NCBI GenBank assembly: GCA_002491605.1
Contig: DKWG01000010.1
Span: forward strand, 1 to 49,126
Source of the DNA: Ruminococcus sp. UBA7158
GTDB taxonomy: Bacteria > Bacillota > Clostridia > Oscillospirales > Ruminococcaceae
Length of the DNA: 49,126 bases
Direction: 5' to 3'
The notes below the pieces were generated by a model. It ran no database searches. It saw only the letters and a list, made by a program, of their open reading frames with translations, and was not told the origin of the DNA. This document shows, piece after piece, positions 16,795-25,825 of this stretch; the stretch's first letter is position 1, and every line of letters starts with the position of its first letter. Both the position numbers and the translations under genes were made by a program.

Positions 16795-18054
16795 TCATAC
16801 CTCTTTACTTAATATTGTCGAAATTATAGCTTGAGCCGCCGAATAAGCCGTTGAAAAAGCTATTGTAAGATTATATCCGCCGGTCAATGCGTCGCAGTCG
16901 ATAATTTCTCCTGCAAAGTACAGTCCCTTTACAAGCTTGGACTCCATAGTAGTGGGCGAAATCTCCTTTACGCTCACTCCTCCGCTTGTTATAATCGCTT
17001 CCTCTATCGGTCTTAGACCGATGGGTGTGAGCGAAAACCGCTTTAAAAGCCCTGCCAGCGCCGTTTTTTCCTGCTTTGTGATCTGAGCGCAGGGCTTTTG
17101 CGGACTTATTCCTGATAGAAAAACAATGTCGGGAATTATCTGTGAAGGCAGCAGCCTTGACAACGAATCCGCAAACGCCTTGTTAGGATACTCGTCAAAA
17201 TCTCTTTGAATTCTTTTTTCAAGCTGTTCTGAGGTGAGCCCCGGCTTTAAATCTATAACGATTTTATACTTTCTTTCCTCAAGCTTTTCAGAGCTTATAA
17301 AGCAGGAAGCGGAAAGCGTCAACGGTCCTGCTATGCCGTAGTCGGTAAACGTCACCTCGCCGATTTCAGAAAACAGCGGAGATTTTTTGCCCTGCTCAAA
17401 AAGAGAAAGTGTGACGTTTTTAAGCGTCAGTCCGCAAACGTCGGGGAAAAGATTTTCCTGAACTATTATCGGAATCAAGGACGGCTTAATCTCGGTTACA
17501 GTGTGCCCAAGCTCATAAGCCATCATATAACCGTCGCCGGTTGAGCCTGTTTTCGGATAGCTCATTCCGCCCGTCGCAAGTATGACGCATTTTGAAAGGT
17601 ACTCGCCTTTCTTGCCCTCAACGCCCTTGACTGCTCCGTCCTCTTTAATTATGCGAACAGCTTTATCCCTGACTATTCTGCACCGTCGGCTTTTGATGGT
17701 ATTTTCAAGTGCGCCGACAACGTCGCCTGCCTTGTCGCTGACAGGAAACACCCTTCCGCCACGCTCGGTTTTCAGTGGCACACCCCTGTCTTCAAACCAC
17801 TTCATTATATCAGACGGCGTAAAACCGAAAACTGCGCTGTATAAAAACTTAGGGTTCTTTGCAGTGTTCTTGATAACATCCTCAGGTGTGCAGTTGTTCG
17901 TGATGTTGCACCTGCCCTTACCGGTTATTGAAAGCTTTCTTGCAAGCCTTGAATTCGGCTCCAGCAGCAAAACGTCCAAGCCGCTTTCGACCATATTGCA
18001 GGCGGCAAACAGCCCGGCAGCGCCCCCTCCTATAACAATAACATCAGACTCCAC
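16795..18054 (-). CDS. BaiN/YhiN-family flavoprotein (HI0933-like NAD(P)/FAD oxidoreductase)
   Basis: About 419 residues. The N-terminal FAD-binding GGGAAGLFAA is followed by RKLSITGKGRCNITNN, the signature of the HI0933/YhiN/BaiN family. ATGGMSYPKTGSTGDGY lies mid-protein and the GGYNLTIAFSTAYSAA flavin-binding tail closes the chain. Most members have no proven substrate; BaiN of C. scindens is implicated in bile-acid metabolism. I chose the GTG at 18054: GGAG lies 9 nt upstream and the gene overlaps the rpiR stop by 11 bp. Longer in-frame starts would lie inside rpiR. cmk-plsC follows after 4 bp. Confidence 0.9.
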   Translation of the reverse strand: MESDVIVIGGGAAGLFAACNMVESGLDVLLLEPNSRLARKLSITGKGRCNITNNCTPEDVIKNTAKNPKFLYSAVFGFTPSDIMKWFEDRGVPLKTERGGRVFPVSDKAGDVVGALENTIKSRRCRIVRDKAVRIIKEDGAVKGVEGKKGEYLSKCVILATGGMSYPKTGSTGDGYMMAYELGHTVTEIKPSLIPIIVQENLFPDVCGLTLKNVTLSLFEQGKKSPLFSEIGEVTFTDYGIAGPLTLSASCFISSEKLEERKYKIVIDLKPGLTSEQLEKRIQRDFDEYPNKAFADSLSRLLPSQIIPDIVFLSGISPQKPCAQITKQEKTALAGLLKRFSLTPIGLRPIEEAIITSGGVSVKEISPTTMESKLVKGLYFAGEIIDCDALTGGYNLTIAFSTAYSAAQAIISTILSKEV

Positions 18055-18928
18055 GGCTCGAATCTCCATTCTTTTCGTAAACGTCGTACTCTTCCCATAT
18101 TTCTTCGAGCATTCTGAAGTTGCGTGATACTTCCTCGTAATTCTTAATAGACACCGCAACGATTATGGCGTTTATTAAGCTCATCGGCGCAACAAGCGAG
18201 TCGACAAATGATACCATGTCCGATTTCGCAAGCAAAACGTTGTGCGCATTCTCTGCAATCGGCGAATCCTTGCTGTCGGTTATGGCTAACGTGTCGGCAT
18301 TTCTTGAGCGTGCATATGCCAGCGCATTTACTGTCTGCTTAGAATACCTCGGGAATGATATGCCTATGAGCAAATCGTCTTCGGATATTCTCATGAGCTG
18401 CTCATAAAGCTCGCTTCGGCTGCCTGTTCTGACTATTACGACGTTTGGCAGCATAAGCTTAAAATAGTAGCCCATAAACGATGCGAGCGCCGCCGAGCTT
18501 CTTATGCCCATAATGTAAATGTTTTTTGCATTTATAATGCTGTCAACAGCGGAATTAAAATCCTCATCTGCTGTGGCTTCGATAGTATGGCGGATGTGTT
18601 CAATATCGTTGTGTAAGACCTTTGAAAGCACTTCGCCGTCCTTAAGCCTGTCGAGTGAAACTTCTATTCTTTGAACTGCCGTGAGCTTATTTCTCGCAGC
18701 CTCGTTAAACGCACGCAAAAACGATGGATAACCGTCGAACCCAAGCTCGCACGCAAACCTTACAACCGTGGACTCGCTCACTCCGACGCATTCGCCGAGC
18801 TTTGCCGCTGTCAAATACGCCGCCTTTTCATAGTGCTCAGAAATAAATTCGGCAATCTTTTTGTGGCTCTTTGAAGCCTTCAAACGCTTTTCCTCGATAA
18901 GCTCAAATAAGTCTTTGTTTAACCCCAT
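18044..18928 (-). CDS. MurR/RpiR-family regulator with SIS domain
   Basis: 294 residues. An N-terminal RpiR helix-turn-helix covers residues about 20-75 (AAKLGECVGVSESTVVRFACELGFDGYPSF). A SIS sugar-isomerase fold covers about 125-265 and would bind a phosphosugar or amino-sugar effector; IYIMGIRSSAAL begins the ligand site and LAITDSKDSPIA follows. No sugar-utilisation genes sit beside it. It lies in the middle of the housekeeping series, 33 bp after DUF3006 and overlapping baiN, so its targets are probably elsewhere. Confidence 0.92.
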   Translation of the reverse strand: MGLNKDLFELIEEKRLKASKSHKKIAEFISEHYEKAAYLTAAKLGECVGVSESTVVRFACELGFDGYPSFLRAFNEAARNKLTAVQRIEVSLDRLKDGEVLSKVLHNDIEHIRHTIEATADEDFNSAVDSIINAKNIYIMGIRSSAALASFMGYYFKLMLPNVVIVRTGSRSELYEQLMRISEDDLLIGISFPRYSKQTVNALAYARSRNADTLAITDSKDSPIAENAHNVLLAKSDMVSFVDSLVAPMSLINAIIVAVSIKNYEEVSRNFRMLEEIWEEYDVYEKNGDSSRGV

Positions 18929-18961
18929 AGATTAAAATTATACCTTTCAAGTATTCTCAGC

Positions 18962-19180
18962 TCAATTATCAAAGAGCTTTTTAGACAAGTCAGAAATTCT
19001 TTTACGCCTTTTTTCTGTTTCAACGGCGTCTACGGTGAAAACGCCGTCTGTCAGGTCGATTATATCTCCCTCTTTGCAGCCCTGAGGAAGCTCGCTGATT
19101 AAAATATCAAAACGTCCTTCGTCATCGTCCTCTAAAACAGCGTAGTCCCCTTCAATTCTGTCAACACTAAGCTTACTCAT
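18962..19180 (-). CDS. DUF3006 small protein
   Basis: 72 residues. The pattern SVDRIEGDYAVLEDDD ... LPQGCKEGDIIDL, a compact beta-barrel-like fold with a basic C-terminal tail, matches DUF3006. Such proteins are often encoded next to ComEC-like metallo-beta-lactamase-fold proteins, as here: it begins 3 bp after that gene. Its function is unknown. Confidence 0.85.
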   Translation of the reverse strand: MSKLSVDRIEGDYAVLEDDDEGRFDILISELPQGCKEGDIIDLTDGVFTVDAVETEKRRKRISDLSKKLFDN

Positions 19181-19183
19181 TCT

Positions 19184-20149
19184 TTAGTTCTCCGTTTCAA
19201 TTCTTAGCTCATCGTTTGACACCGAAAATACAACGCTTCCGTGAGCATCGGTTCTGTATATGTTCTTTGTATACATCAAAAGCCTGTCCACTATATCCGG
19301 GTTGGGATGGTTATAGCTTGAATCACCGCACTCTATTACGCAGTACTGCGGTCTTACAGCGTCCAAAAACGCAAAGGATGAGGACGTTGAGCTTCCGTGG
19401 TGCGCAACCTTTAAAACATCGGCATTCAAGCTGTCCGGATAGCGTTCAACCAAAGACGCTTCAGCTTCCTTTTCGATGTCTCCCGTGAACAAGAACGAAT
19501 TCTGTCCCTGCTCGAACATTACCGCAACCGAGTAATTATTCATATTGTCGCCCTCGTAGTCAGAAGCCATAATCGCTATCCTACCGCTGCCGAAATCAAA
19601 GCTTTCGTTTTTTGCGGATTTCAGCGCACATCCGTTTTTGTCTACAGCAGTCAGGAATTTTTCGTAGGACTTTGTCGTCGGAGTAAATTCGTCCGGAATC
19701 TTCGGGGCAATGACCGTTCCTACCTCTATTCCGGAGGATAAAATCTTTCTTATGCCGCCGATGTGATCGGAGTGCGGATGAGTTGCTACAATATAATCAA
19801 GCCTTGAAATGCCTATGTTATTAAGGTAGTCCAAAACCACCTCGCCGTATTCCGATTCACCGCAGTCAATAAGCATTGCGCTGCCGTCGTCGGCGACAAT
19901 AAGCTCGCTGTCGCCCTGACCGACATTAATAAAATGAACGAACGAAAGCGGTGTAAAATCCGTGTCCGACACATCGCTGTCGGATACCGACGGCTCGTCA
20001 GGCTGTTCGGGATTTAAAAGGTTTACAACTATCCAATTTAAGAAAATAATAAGTATAAGCGCTGCGATAATCGCGCACACCGTCATCGCAGATATTTTTA
20101 TAAATTCCGGATTATCTTCTTTTCGATGGCTTTTTCGATTTTGAGACAT
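19184..20149 (-). CDS. ComEC/Rec2-like metallo-beta-lactamase-fold hydrolase with membrane anchor
   Basis: 321 residues. A basic cytoplasmic tail precedes one membrane helix (about 20-45), then an Asp/Ser-rich spacer. The metal-hydrolase domain begins at FVHFINVGQGDSELI. HPHSDHIGG supplies the metal ligands, FTGDIEKEA and KVAHHGSSTS follow. This is the domain found at the C-terminus of the DNA-uptake channel ComEC; standing alone on the outer face it may be a nuclease or phosphodiesterase, but this is unproven. GGGAAG lies 6 nt before ATG. The gene overlaps ygiQ by 38 bp and is coupled to DUF3006. Confidence 0.9.
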   Translation of the reverse strand: MSQNRKSHRKEDNPEFIKISAMTVCAIIAALILIIFLNWIVVNLLNPEQPDEPSVSDSDVSDTDFTPLSFVHFINVGQGDSELIVADDGSAMLIDCGESEYGEVVLDYLNNIGISRLDYIVATHPHSDHIGGIRKILSSGIEVGTVIAPKIPDEFTPTTKSYEKFLTAVDKNGCALKSAKNESFDFGSGRIAIMASDYEGDNMNNYSVAVMFEQGQNSFLFTGDIEKEAEASLVERYPDSLNADVLKVAHHGSSTSSSFAFLDAVRPQYCVIECGDSSYNHPNPDIVDRLLMYTKNIYRTDAHGSVVFSVSNDELRIETEN

Positions 20150-22004
20150 TTTTGACTTCCCTTCTGCCCTTTTGCGATGAAGCCGCCTTTAATTGCTGCT
20201 TTCTCAGATACTCTGCGTCCGGCTTGACTAAGCACTCCTTCTTTGTGCCTATCAAATCGCATCGTCCTGCCTTTTCTAATGCCTCTATGACCCTGCGCTG
20301 GTTTTTCGGCATGAAGTACTGCAAAAGAACCCTTTGCATAGCCTTTTCCTGCGGATCCTTGGCAACGTATACAGGCTTTAAGGTGTATGGGTCTAAGCCG
20401 GTGTAGAACATACAGGTCGATATTGTTCCCGGGGTGGGATAAAAGTCCTGAACCTGCTCGGGATGTATTCCGTTTTCCTTTAAAAATACGGCAAGCTCAA
20501 CGGCGTCCTTAAGCGTTGAACCCGGATGAGACGACATCAGATACGGCACCAAATACTGCTCCTTGCCTATCCTGCCGGTAATCTCATAAAACTTCTTTTG
20601 AAATTTCTTATATGCTTCAATATGCGGCTTGCCCATTTTGTCCAAAACCTGAGCGGAGCAATGCTCCGGGGCAACCTTTAGCTGACCGCTTATGTGATAC
20701 TTTATAAGCTCGGTGACAAATTCGTCGTTTTTGTCCTCCATTAAATAATCATAGCGGATTCCCGAGCGGATAAACACCTTTTTAACGCCGTCAATAGCTC
20801 TCAGCTTTCTTAAAATGTCTAAATACTCTGTGTGGTCAACGTCTAAATTGGGACATGGCGTCGGAGCTAAGCACTTTTTGCCCTTGCAAAGCCCCTGATT
20901 CAGCTGCTTTTTGCAGGACATATGCCTAAAGTTTGCAGTAGGACCGCCGACATCGTGAATGTAGCCCTTAAAATTGGGCATCTCGGTTAGCTTTTTAGCT
21001 TCTTCGAGTATTGATTCCTCGCTTCTTACCGATATTCTTCTGCCCTGATGCAAGGCTATAGAGCAGAAATTACAGAAGCCGAAGCATCCTCTATTATGTG
21101 TAATGGAGAACTGCACCTCTTCAATAGACGGCACTCCGCCCTCGCTTTCATACATCGGATGATATGTGCGCATATACGGCAAGGAGTAAACAAGGTCAAG
21201 CTCCTCTGTGGTTAATGCCTTCGGCGGAGGATTTTGAACAAGCATCAGATTACCGTGGCGCTGCAAAATCATTCTGCCGTATACCTCGTCCTGCTGGTCG
21301 TATTGTATTCTGCATGCTTTTGCATACATTTCCTTGTTTGTCGACACCATTTCAAAGGACGGGCACTCAACCGCACCTATCGGCGTTTCGGCTGTAGGGC
21401 ACAAATAGCAGGTTCCCCTTACGTCTCTTATAGACTTAACGTCCTCGCCGGCTTTCAGGCGGTTTGCAAGCTCTATGATGCAGTTTTCGCCCATGCCGAA
21501 CATCAAAATATCAGCCCTTGAGTCTACTAAAACTGACGGTCTTACAGCGTCGTCCCAGTAGTCGTAGTGCGCAAAGCGTCGCAGTGACGCTTCCAGTCCG
21601 CCCAGCAAAATCGGCGTGTCAGGATAAAGCCGCCTTAGAATATTTGAATAGACAATGACTGCTCTGTCAGGTCGTTTTCCTGCCTTATTTCCGGCAGAAT
21701 AAGCGTCCTGACTTCTTTTTCTCTTTGCAACGGTATAGTGAGCAACCATAGAATCAATATTGCCGGCAGACACCAAAAATCCGAGCTTCGGCTTTCCCAG
21801 TCGCATAAAATCGGCGTCAGAGTGCCAATTCGGCTGAGGGATTATTCCGACTGTGAAGCCGTTATATTCCAAGACCCTCGTTATAATAGCCGCACCGAAG
21901 CTGGGATGGTCGACATAAGCGTCGCCCAATATGTAAACAAAATCAAACTGCTCAATTCCGAGCTGAATCATTTCAGCCCTCGAAACGGGTATAAATCCAC
22001 CCAT
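20112..22004 (-). CDS. YgiQ-family radical SAM protein
   Basis: About 630 residues. It begins MGGFIPVSRAEM, as YgiQ proteins do, with GAGAGGG 10 nt upstream, so the 17 extra upstream residues are excluded. The N-terminal domain contains the cobalamin-like fold region (ILGDAYVDHPSFG). The radical SAM cluster motif is GCFGFCNFCS (CxxxCxxC), and a second cysteine-rich stretch (CKKQLNQGLC ... CLAPTPC) is characteristic of the family. The C-terminus is very basic. The substrate is unknown. It starts 66 bp after ftsK and overlaps the downstream MBL gene. Confidence 0.93.
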   Translation of the reverse strand: MGGFIPVSRAEMIQLGIEQFDFVYILGDAYVDHPSFGAAIITRVLEYNGFTVGIIPQPNWHSDADFMRLGKPKLGFLVSAGNIDSMVAHYTVAKRKRSQDAYSAGNKAGKRPDRAVIVYSNILRRLYPDTPILLGGLEASLRRFAHYDYWDDAVRPSVLVDSRADILMFGMGENCIIELANRLKAGEDVKSIRDVRGTCYLCPTAETPIGAVECPSFEMVSTNKEMYAKACRIQYDQQDEVYGRMILQRHGNLMLVQNPPPKALTTEELDLVYSLPYMRTYHPMYESEGGVPSIEEVQFSITHNRGCFGFCNFCSIALHQGRRISVRSEESILEEAKKLTEMPNFKGYIHDVGGPTANFRHMSCKKQLNQGLCKGKKCLAPTPCPNLDVDHTEYLDILRKLRAIDGVKKVFIRSGIRYDYLMEDKNDEFVTELIKYHISGQLKVAPEHCSAQVLDKMGKPHIEAYKKFQKKFYEITGRIGKEQYLVPYLMSSHPGSTLKDAVELAVFLKENGIHPEQVQDFYPTPGTISTCMFYTGLDPYTLKPVYVAKDPQEKAMQRVLLQYFMPKNQRRVIEALEKAGRCDLIGTKKECLVKPDAEYLRKQQLKAASSQKGRREVKNVSKSKKPSKRR

Positions 22005-22070
22005 ATGTATAAAACCCTCTCTTTTGTAATGAGTTCGGATATAACAGCCGTACAATGCTGTTCGGCAGGC

Positions 22071-24590
22071 TTATTCCGACCTTGTTGCCTTTCTTTCCAT
22101 AAGCTCGGAACGAGTCATGCGAACCTCTCTCGGCTTAGCTCCGTCGGCAGGACCTACAACTCCCATTTCCTCAAGCTCGTCCATGATCCTTGCCGCTCTG
22201 GCATAACCGAGCTTCAGCTTTCTTTGCAGGTATGAGGTGGAAGCCTGTCCTGCTTCGACTACTGCTTCTATTGCTCTTTCTATTACATCGCCGTCTCCGC
22301 TCGGCTCGCTTGACGAATCTCCGGATGGCTTTTCGCCCTTCGGAACGGGTATGTGCTTTTCGATTTCCTCTGCAACCTCTTCGTCGTACTGTGAAGTAGC
22401 CATCGACTTAAGATAGTCGACAACACGCTTAATTTCGTCCGTCGCCACATAGCTTCCCTGGATTCTCGTCGGCTTGCTTTGACCTACAGGCTTATACAAA
22501 AGGTCGCCGTTTCCTAAAAGCTTTTCCGCTCCGCCTTCGTCCAAAATTACCCTTGAATCAATCTGATTCGATACCTTCAAAGCCGCACGGCTCGGGATAT
22601 TTGCCTTGATAAGTCCTGTTACGATGTCGACTCTGGGGCTTTGCGTTGCAATGATAAGGTGCATTCCTGCTGCTCTGGCGAGCTGTGCCAAACGGCAGAT
22701 TGAATCCTCAACCTCCTTGGGAGCCGCCATCATCAAATCGGCAAGCTCATCGACAACGATAACTATCTGCGGCATGGGCGAAAGCTGTCCTTCGCTGTCC
22801 AAAGCCAGCTTATTGTAGTCCTTTAAATCTCTTACACCGTTATCGGCAAACGCCTTATAGCGCTTAAGCATCTCTGTTACCGCCCAGCCCAAAGCACCGG
22901 CTGCCTTTTTCGCCTCTGTGACAACAGGTATCAAAAGATGAGGAATGCCGTTGTAGACCGGGAATTCAACCTGCTTGGGGTCTATAAGAATAAGCTTGAC
23001 CTCTTCCGGCGAAGCGTTATAAAGAATACTCATTATTATTGAGTTAGTAAACACAGATTTACCTGAGCCTGTAGTACCGGCAATCAAAAGGTGCGGCATC
23101 TTGGAGATATCGCCGATTATTATCTTGCCTTCGATGTTTCGTCCTGCCGGGAAGCAAAGCTTGCCGCCAGCATTTCTGAACTCATCGCTGTCGATAAGCT
23201 CTCTTATCGTTACAGTGTCTCTTGTCTTATTTGCAAGCTCGATTCCGACAGCAGCCTTACCCGGTATAGGAGCTTCAATTCTTACTCCATTTGCGGCAAG
23301 GTTAAGCGCAATGTCGTCTGCAAGGCTTGTGATTTTTGACACCTTGACTCCTGCTGCCGGCTGAAGCTCGTATCTTGTAACAGACGGTCCGCGGTGGACG
23401 CCGACAATCCTTGTCGCAACGCCGAAGCTGCGCAGAGTCTCAACCAAGGTCTCGGAGTTTTTCTCAGCTTCCAGAGCATTGTCGGTGTTGTCCGTACAAA
23501 GCTTCGGAGGATTCAGCAAATCAATAGGCGGTGCCTGATAACCGAAGGCACTTGAGTTCTCGATTTCAATGAGTGTAGTCTGACCGTCCTTGGCAACGTA
23601 TATGGGATTGACAGCGTCTGTATTCTCTGTTGATATAACGTCGACCTGCTCGTCCTGTGCCGCCGGAATGTCAGCGGTAATGGGTGCATCCGCTTCCTTT
23701 TTGTCCTCTTTTTCTTCTTTAACAGCTTCGTCGGGTATTTCGATAAAATCTGCCGGCATAAGCTCTTTTTTGCGCTCCGGCTTCTTCTTTTCCTTTGCTT
23801 CCTTAACCGGCTTGTACTCACTGTCTGACAGCTTATCGGTGTTTTCCTTGTCGTCCTCAATGAATTTTGCAATGTCGATGCGCTTGTCCTTGTTTTTCCT
23901 CTTTTCCTCTGCTTCGGCGATTCTTAACTGCTCGTCGCGTTCAAGCTTTTCCATAGCTCTTACCTCGCTGGACTCGTCCAATGAGGTCTTTATTCTCTTG
24001 ACAATTCCTGCGATGAACTTATAAACATCGACAACAGTTATATTAGTTAAAAGCATTACAAAAAGAATTATCAATAAAATTATGATGATAAGCGCACAAA
24101 CGTCGCCGAAGAGCTTGCAAAGCCCACCGCCGAGAAAAATGCTCAAGGCTCCTCCGCCGAGCTTATTGACTGCGCCGTTTTGATAAAGCGCATTCAAAAC
24201 AGCACTGAAGCTTTCGCCGCTGAACGCATCCGTCTTTGTAGTAAAGCAATAAATAATTTCAAACATCGGGCTTACCAAGAAAATAAGCACCAGACCCTGA
24301 ACAAGCTTTGATACAAGCGCACTCTTCGACTTGTCAAGCGCAAGCATAGCACCGACGTATATAACTATCGGTGCTACTAAAGAAGCGGAGACTCCGAACA
24401 GTCCCCACATTATGCTCTGCATACCGCTCCAAAGAGCCTCGCCTTTTATCCATGTTACGCACAATAGAAACACTCCGACTATAAACAGAACCGTCGACCA
24501 CATTCTGTTTTTCATCAGTCTTTTAGTATCGCTTACCGCCTTCTTTTTTCCTGCGGCAGATGTTTTTTTAGTGCCTGACTTTGTCGCCAT
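22071..24590 (-). CDS. ftsK: FtsK/SpoIIIE-type DNA translocase
   Basis: 839 residues. Four or five membrane helices lie in residues 30-185. A long, charged Glu/Lys linker follows (about 205-345). The motor domain has Walker A GTTGSGKS (505-512) and Walker B IVVDELADL (Asp614). The C-terminal gamma winged helix (about 770-835: ASTSYLQRKLKLGYARAARIMDELE) reads orienting DNA sequences. It pumps chromosomal DNA through the division or sporulation septum. The tepA-ylzJ genes upstream match the B. subtilis spoIIIE locus, so it is probably the SpoIIIE/SftA orthologue. AAAGGA precedes the ATG. Confidence 0.96.
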   Translation of the reverse strand: MATKSGTKKTSAAGKKKAVSDTKRLMKNRMWSTVLFIVGVFLLCVTWIKGEALWSGMQSIMWGLFGVSASLVAPIVIYVGAMLALDKSKSALVSKLVQGLVLIFLVSPMFEIIYCFTTKTDAFSGESFSAVLNALYQNGAVNKLGGGALSIFLGGGLCKLFGDVCALIIIILLIILFVMLLTNITVVDVYKFIAGIVKRIKTSLDESSEVRAMEKLERDEQLRIAEAEEKRKNKDKRIDIAKFIEDDKENTDKLSDSEYKPVKEAKEKKKPERKKELMPADFIEIPDEAVKEEKEDKKEADAPITADIPAAQDEQVDVISTENTDAVNPIYVAKDGQTTLIEIENSSAFGYQAPPIDLLNPPKLCTDNTDNALEAEKNSETLVETLRSFGVATRIVGVHRGPSVTRYELQPAAGVKVSKITSLADDIALNLAANGVRIEAPIPGKAAVGIELANKTRDTVTIRELIDSDEFRNAGGKLCFPAGRNIEGKIIIGDISKMPHLLIAGTTGSGKSVFTNSIIMSILYNASPEEVKLILIDPKQVEFPVYNGIPHLLIPVVTEAKKAAGALGWAVTEMLKRYKAFADNGVRDLKDYNKLALDSEGQLSPMPQIVIVVDELADLMMAAPKEVEDSICRLAQLARAAGMHLIIATQSPRVDIVTGLIKANIPSRAALKVSNQIDSRVILDEGGAEKLLGNGDLLYKPVGQSKPTRIQGSYVATDEIKRVVDYLKSMATSQYDEEVAEEIEKHIPVPKGEKPSGDSSSEPSGDGDVIERAIEAVVEAGQASTSYLQRKLKLGYARAARIMDELEEMGVVGPADGAKPREVRMTRSELMERKATRSE

Positions 24591-24660
24591 CTATGTACTT
24601 CCTTTCAATTAACATCGGCTTATAAAAGCTTCGATTAAATCAAAGAGCCGGTTTTACATC

Positions 24661-24695
24661 ATAAAAAATCAGATTGAAAAGCGTTTCTCTGATTT
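24661..24695 (-). terminator. Terminator directly after uppP
   Basis: On the minus strand AAATCAGA and TCTGATTT pair across a 14-nt loop and run into TTTTTAT. The stem begins at the uppP stop codon. It separates tepA-ylzJ-uppP from ftsK and the genes downstream. I see no strong ftsK promoter in 24591-24660, so partial read-through is possible. Confidence 0.75.
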
Positions 24696-25568
24696 CTACT
24701 GAGCAGCGCCGATAACAATCGGATGGCCCATGATAAGCTCGATAATTGCAATGATTATTACAACTACGCCCAAAACGGCAGTGTAAATCCAGAAAATCTT
24801 GAACTTATCCGACTTCATAATCATTTGAACAAGCTTAATAGAAAGTATTCCGACAACAGCCGCAACGACAAATCCTATGATGCAGGGCAGAACGCCTGCC
24901 TTAGCTTCTTCGCCGATTCCTCCCACAACCTCAACCAAGCATCCGCCCAAAATTGCAGGTATGCCGAGTATAAACGAGTAGCTGACAGCCGCTTCACGGG
25001 TCAGTCCGCAGAATAAACCTGCCGAAATGGTTGAGCCGGACCTTGAAACGCCGGGAAGAAGCGCAACGCCCTGGAAAAATCCGATGGTTGCAGCGTCTTT
25101 ATACTTTAAATCCGTATGACGCTTTGAGCCTTTTGCGGTGCGGTCAGCCATAAAGAGTATCGCCGCGGTATACAAAAAGCATATGCCCTCCATGAGTATG
25201 CTTGAGTCCTCGGAGAAGCCTTCAAATATTCCCTTGAAAATAAAGAACGGAATCAGCATTGCTGTTGAAATTATGTACATAAAAACAACTCTGCGCTTCG
25301 GAGATGCGTCTTTAATCGAAAACTTTCTTGTGAATATGTCCTTTATCATATCGATGAACTCCAAAATGAGTTCAAATATCTGCTTATAGAATACGGCGCA
25401 CACCGCAACAAGCGTTCCCAAGTGGAGAATTGCGGAAAACATCAAAGCTCCCTCGCCGCTGTTTCCGCTGAAGTGCTGATAAAGCGACAGATGTCCCGAC
25501 GAAGATATCGGCAGAAATTCAGTCACTCCCTGGACTATCGCCTGTAGAATTGATGACAGTATTGACAT
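24696..25568 (-). CDS. uppP: Undecaprenyl-diphosphate phosphatase (BacA/UppP)
   Basis: 290 residues with about eight membrane helices. The two family motifs are present: GVTEFLPISSSGH near the N-terminus, with the catalytic Glu and Ser residues, and LPGVSRSGSTI around residue 155. The enzyme converts undecaprenyl diphosphate to the monophosphate so the lipid carrier can return to peptidoglycan synthesis; extra copies give bacitracin resistance. The ATG at 25568 has GGGGAG 7 nt upstream; 20 further in-frame residues upstream are not conserved in type. It lies between ylzJ and ftsK, which are adjacent in Bacillus. Confidence 0.96.
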   Translation of the reverse strand: MSILSSILQAIVQGVTEFLPISSSGHLSLYQHFSGNSGEGALMFSAILHLGTLVAVCAVFYKQIFELILEFIDMIKDIFTRKFSIKDASPKRRVVFMYIISTAMLIPFFIFKGIFEGFSEDSSILMEGICFLYTAAILFMADRTAKGSKRHTDLKYKDAATIGFFQGVALLPGVSRSGSTISAGLFCGLTREAAVSYSFILGIPAILGGCLVEVVGGIGEEAKAGVLPCIIGFVVAAVVGILSIKLVQMIMKSDKFKIFWIYTAVLGVVVIIIAIIELIMGHPIVIGAAQ

Positions 25569-25624
25569 AGTGTTTCTCCCCGCCCTTGACTGCCAAGGGC
25601 TTTCCTTTCTTATTATAAATCTTT

Positions 25625-25825
25625 TCACATTAATCTTTTGCCGGGGCTGTACCGAACGTCAAGATACAGCTTCGGGTCGGTTGAAAACAAGCTTTTTACT
25701 ACTTTATTTTTACCGCAGCGAATATATTCCACCTTACCCGACGGTATATCCAGAAATTCTGTCGGCTTTTCACCGTTTGTAAAGATATCAAATTCACTTA
25801 TAATTGTATATAAAGCCATTCTCAT
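25625..25825 (-). CDS. ylzJ: YlzJ-like protein
   Basis: 66 residues. It matches the small YlzJ family by the opening LYTII, the central Gly-Lys-Val-Glu-Tyr strand, and the closing STDPKLYLDxxYSPG. Its place also fits: in B. subtilis ylzJ lies between tepA and spoIIIE. The ATG overlaps the tepA stop by 4 bp (ATGA), with GAAGGA just upstream. The function is unknown. Confidence 0.85.
   Translation of the reverse strand: MRMALYTIISEFDIFTNGEKPTEFLDIPSGKVEYIRCGKNKVVKSLFSTDPKLYLDVRYSPGKRLM

Noticed and set aside
17582..18127. 181-codon open frame on the plus strand opposite baiN
   Set aside because: It is antisense to a motif-verified flavoprotein, has no ribosome site and its translation is low-complexity Ser/Thr/Leu without domain motifs.
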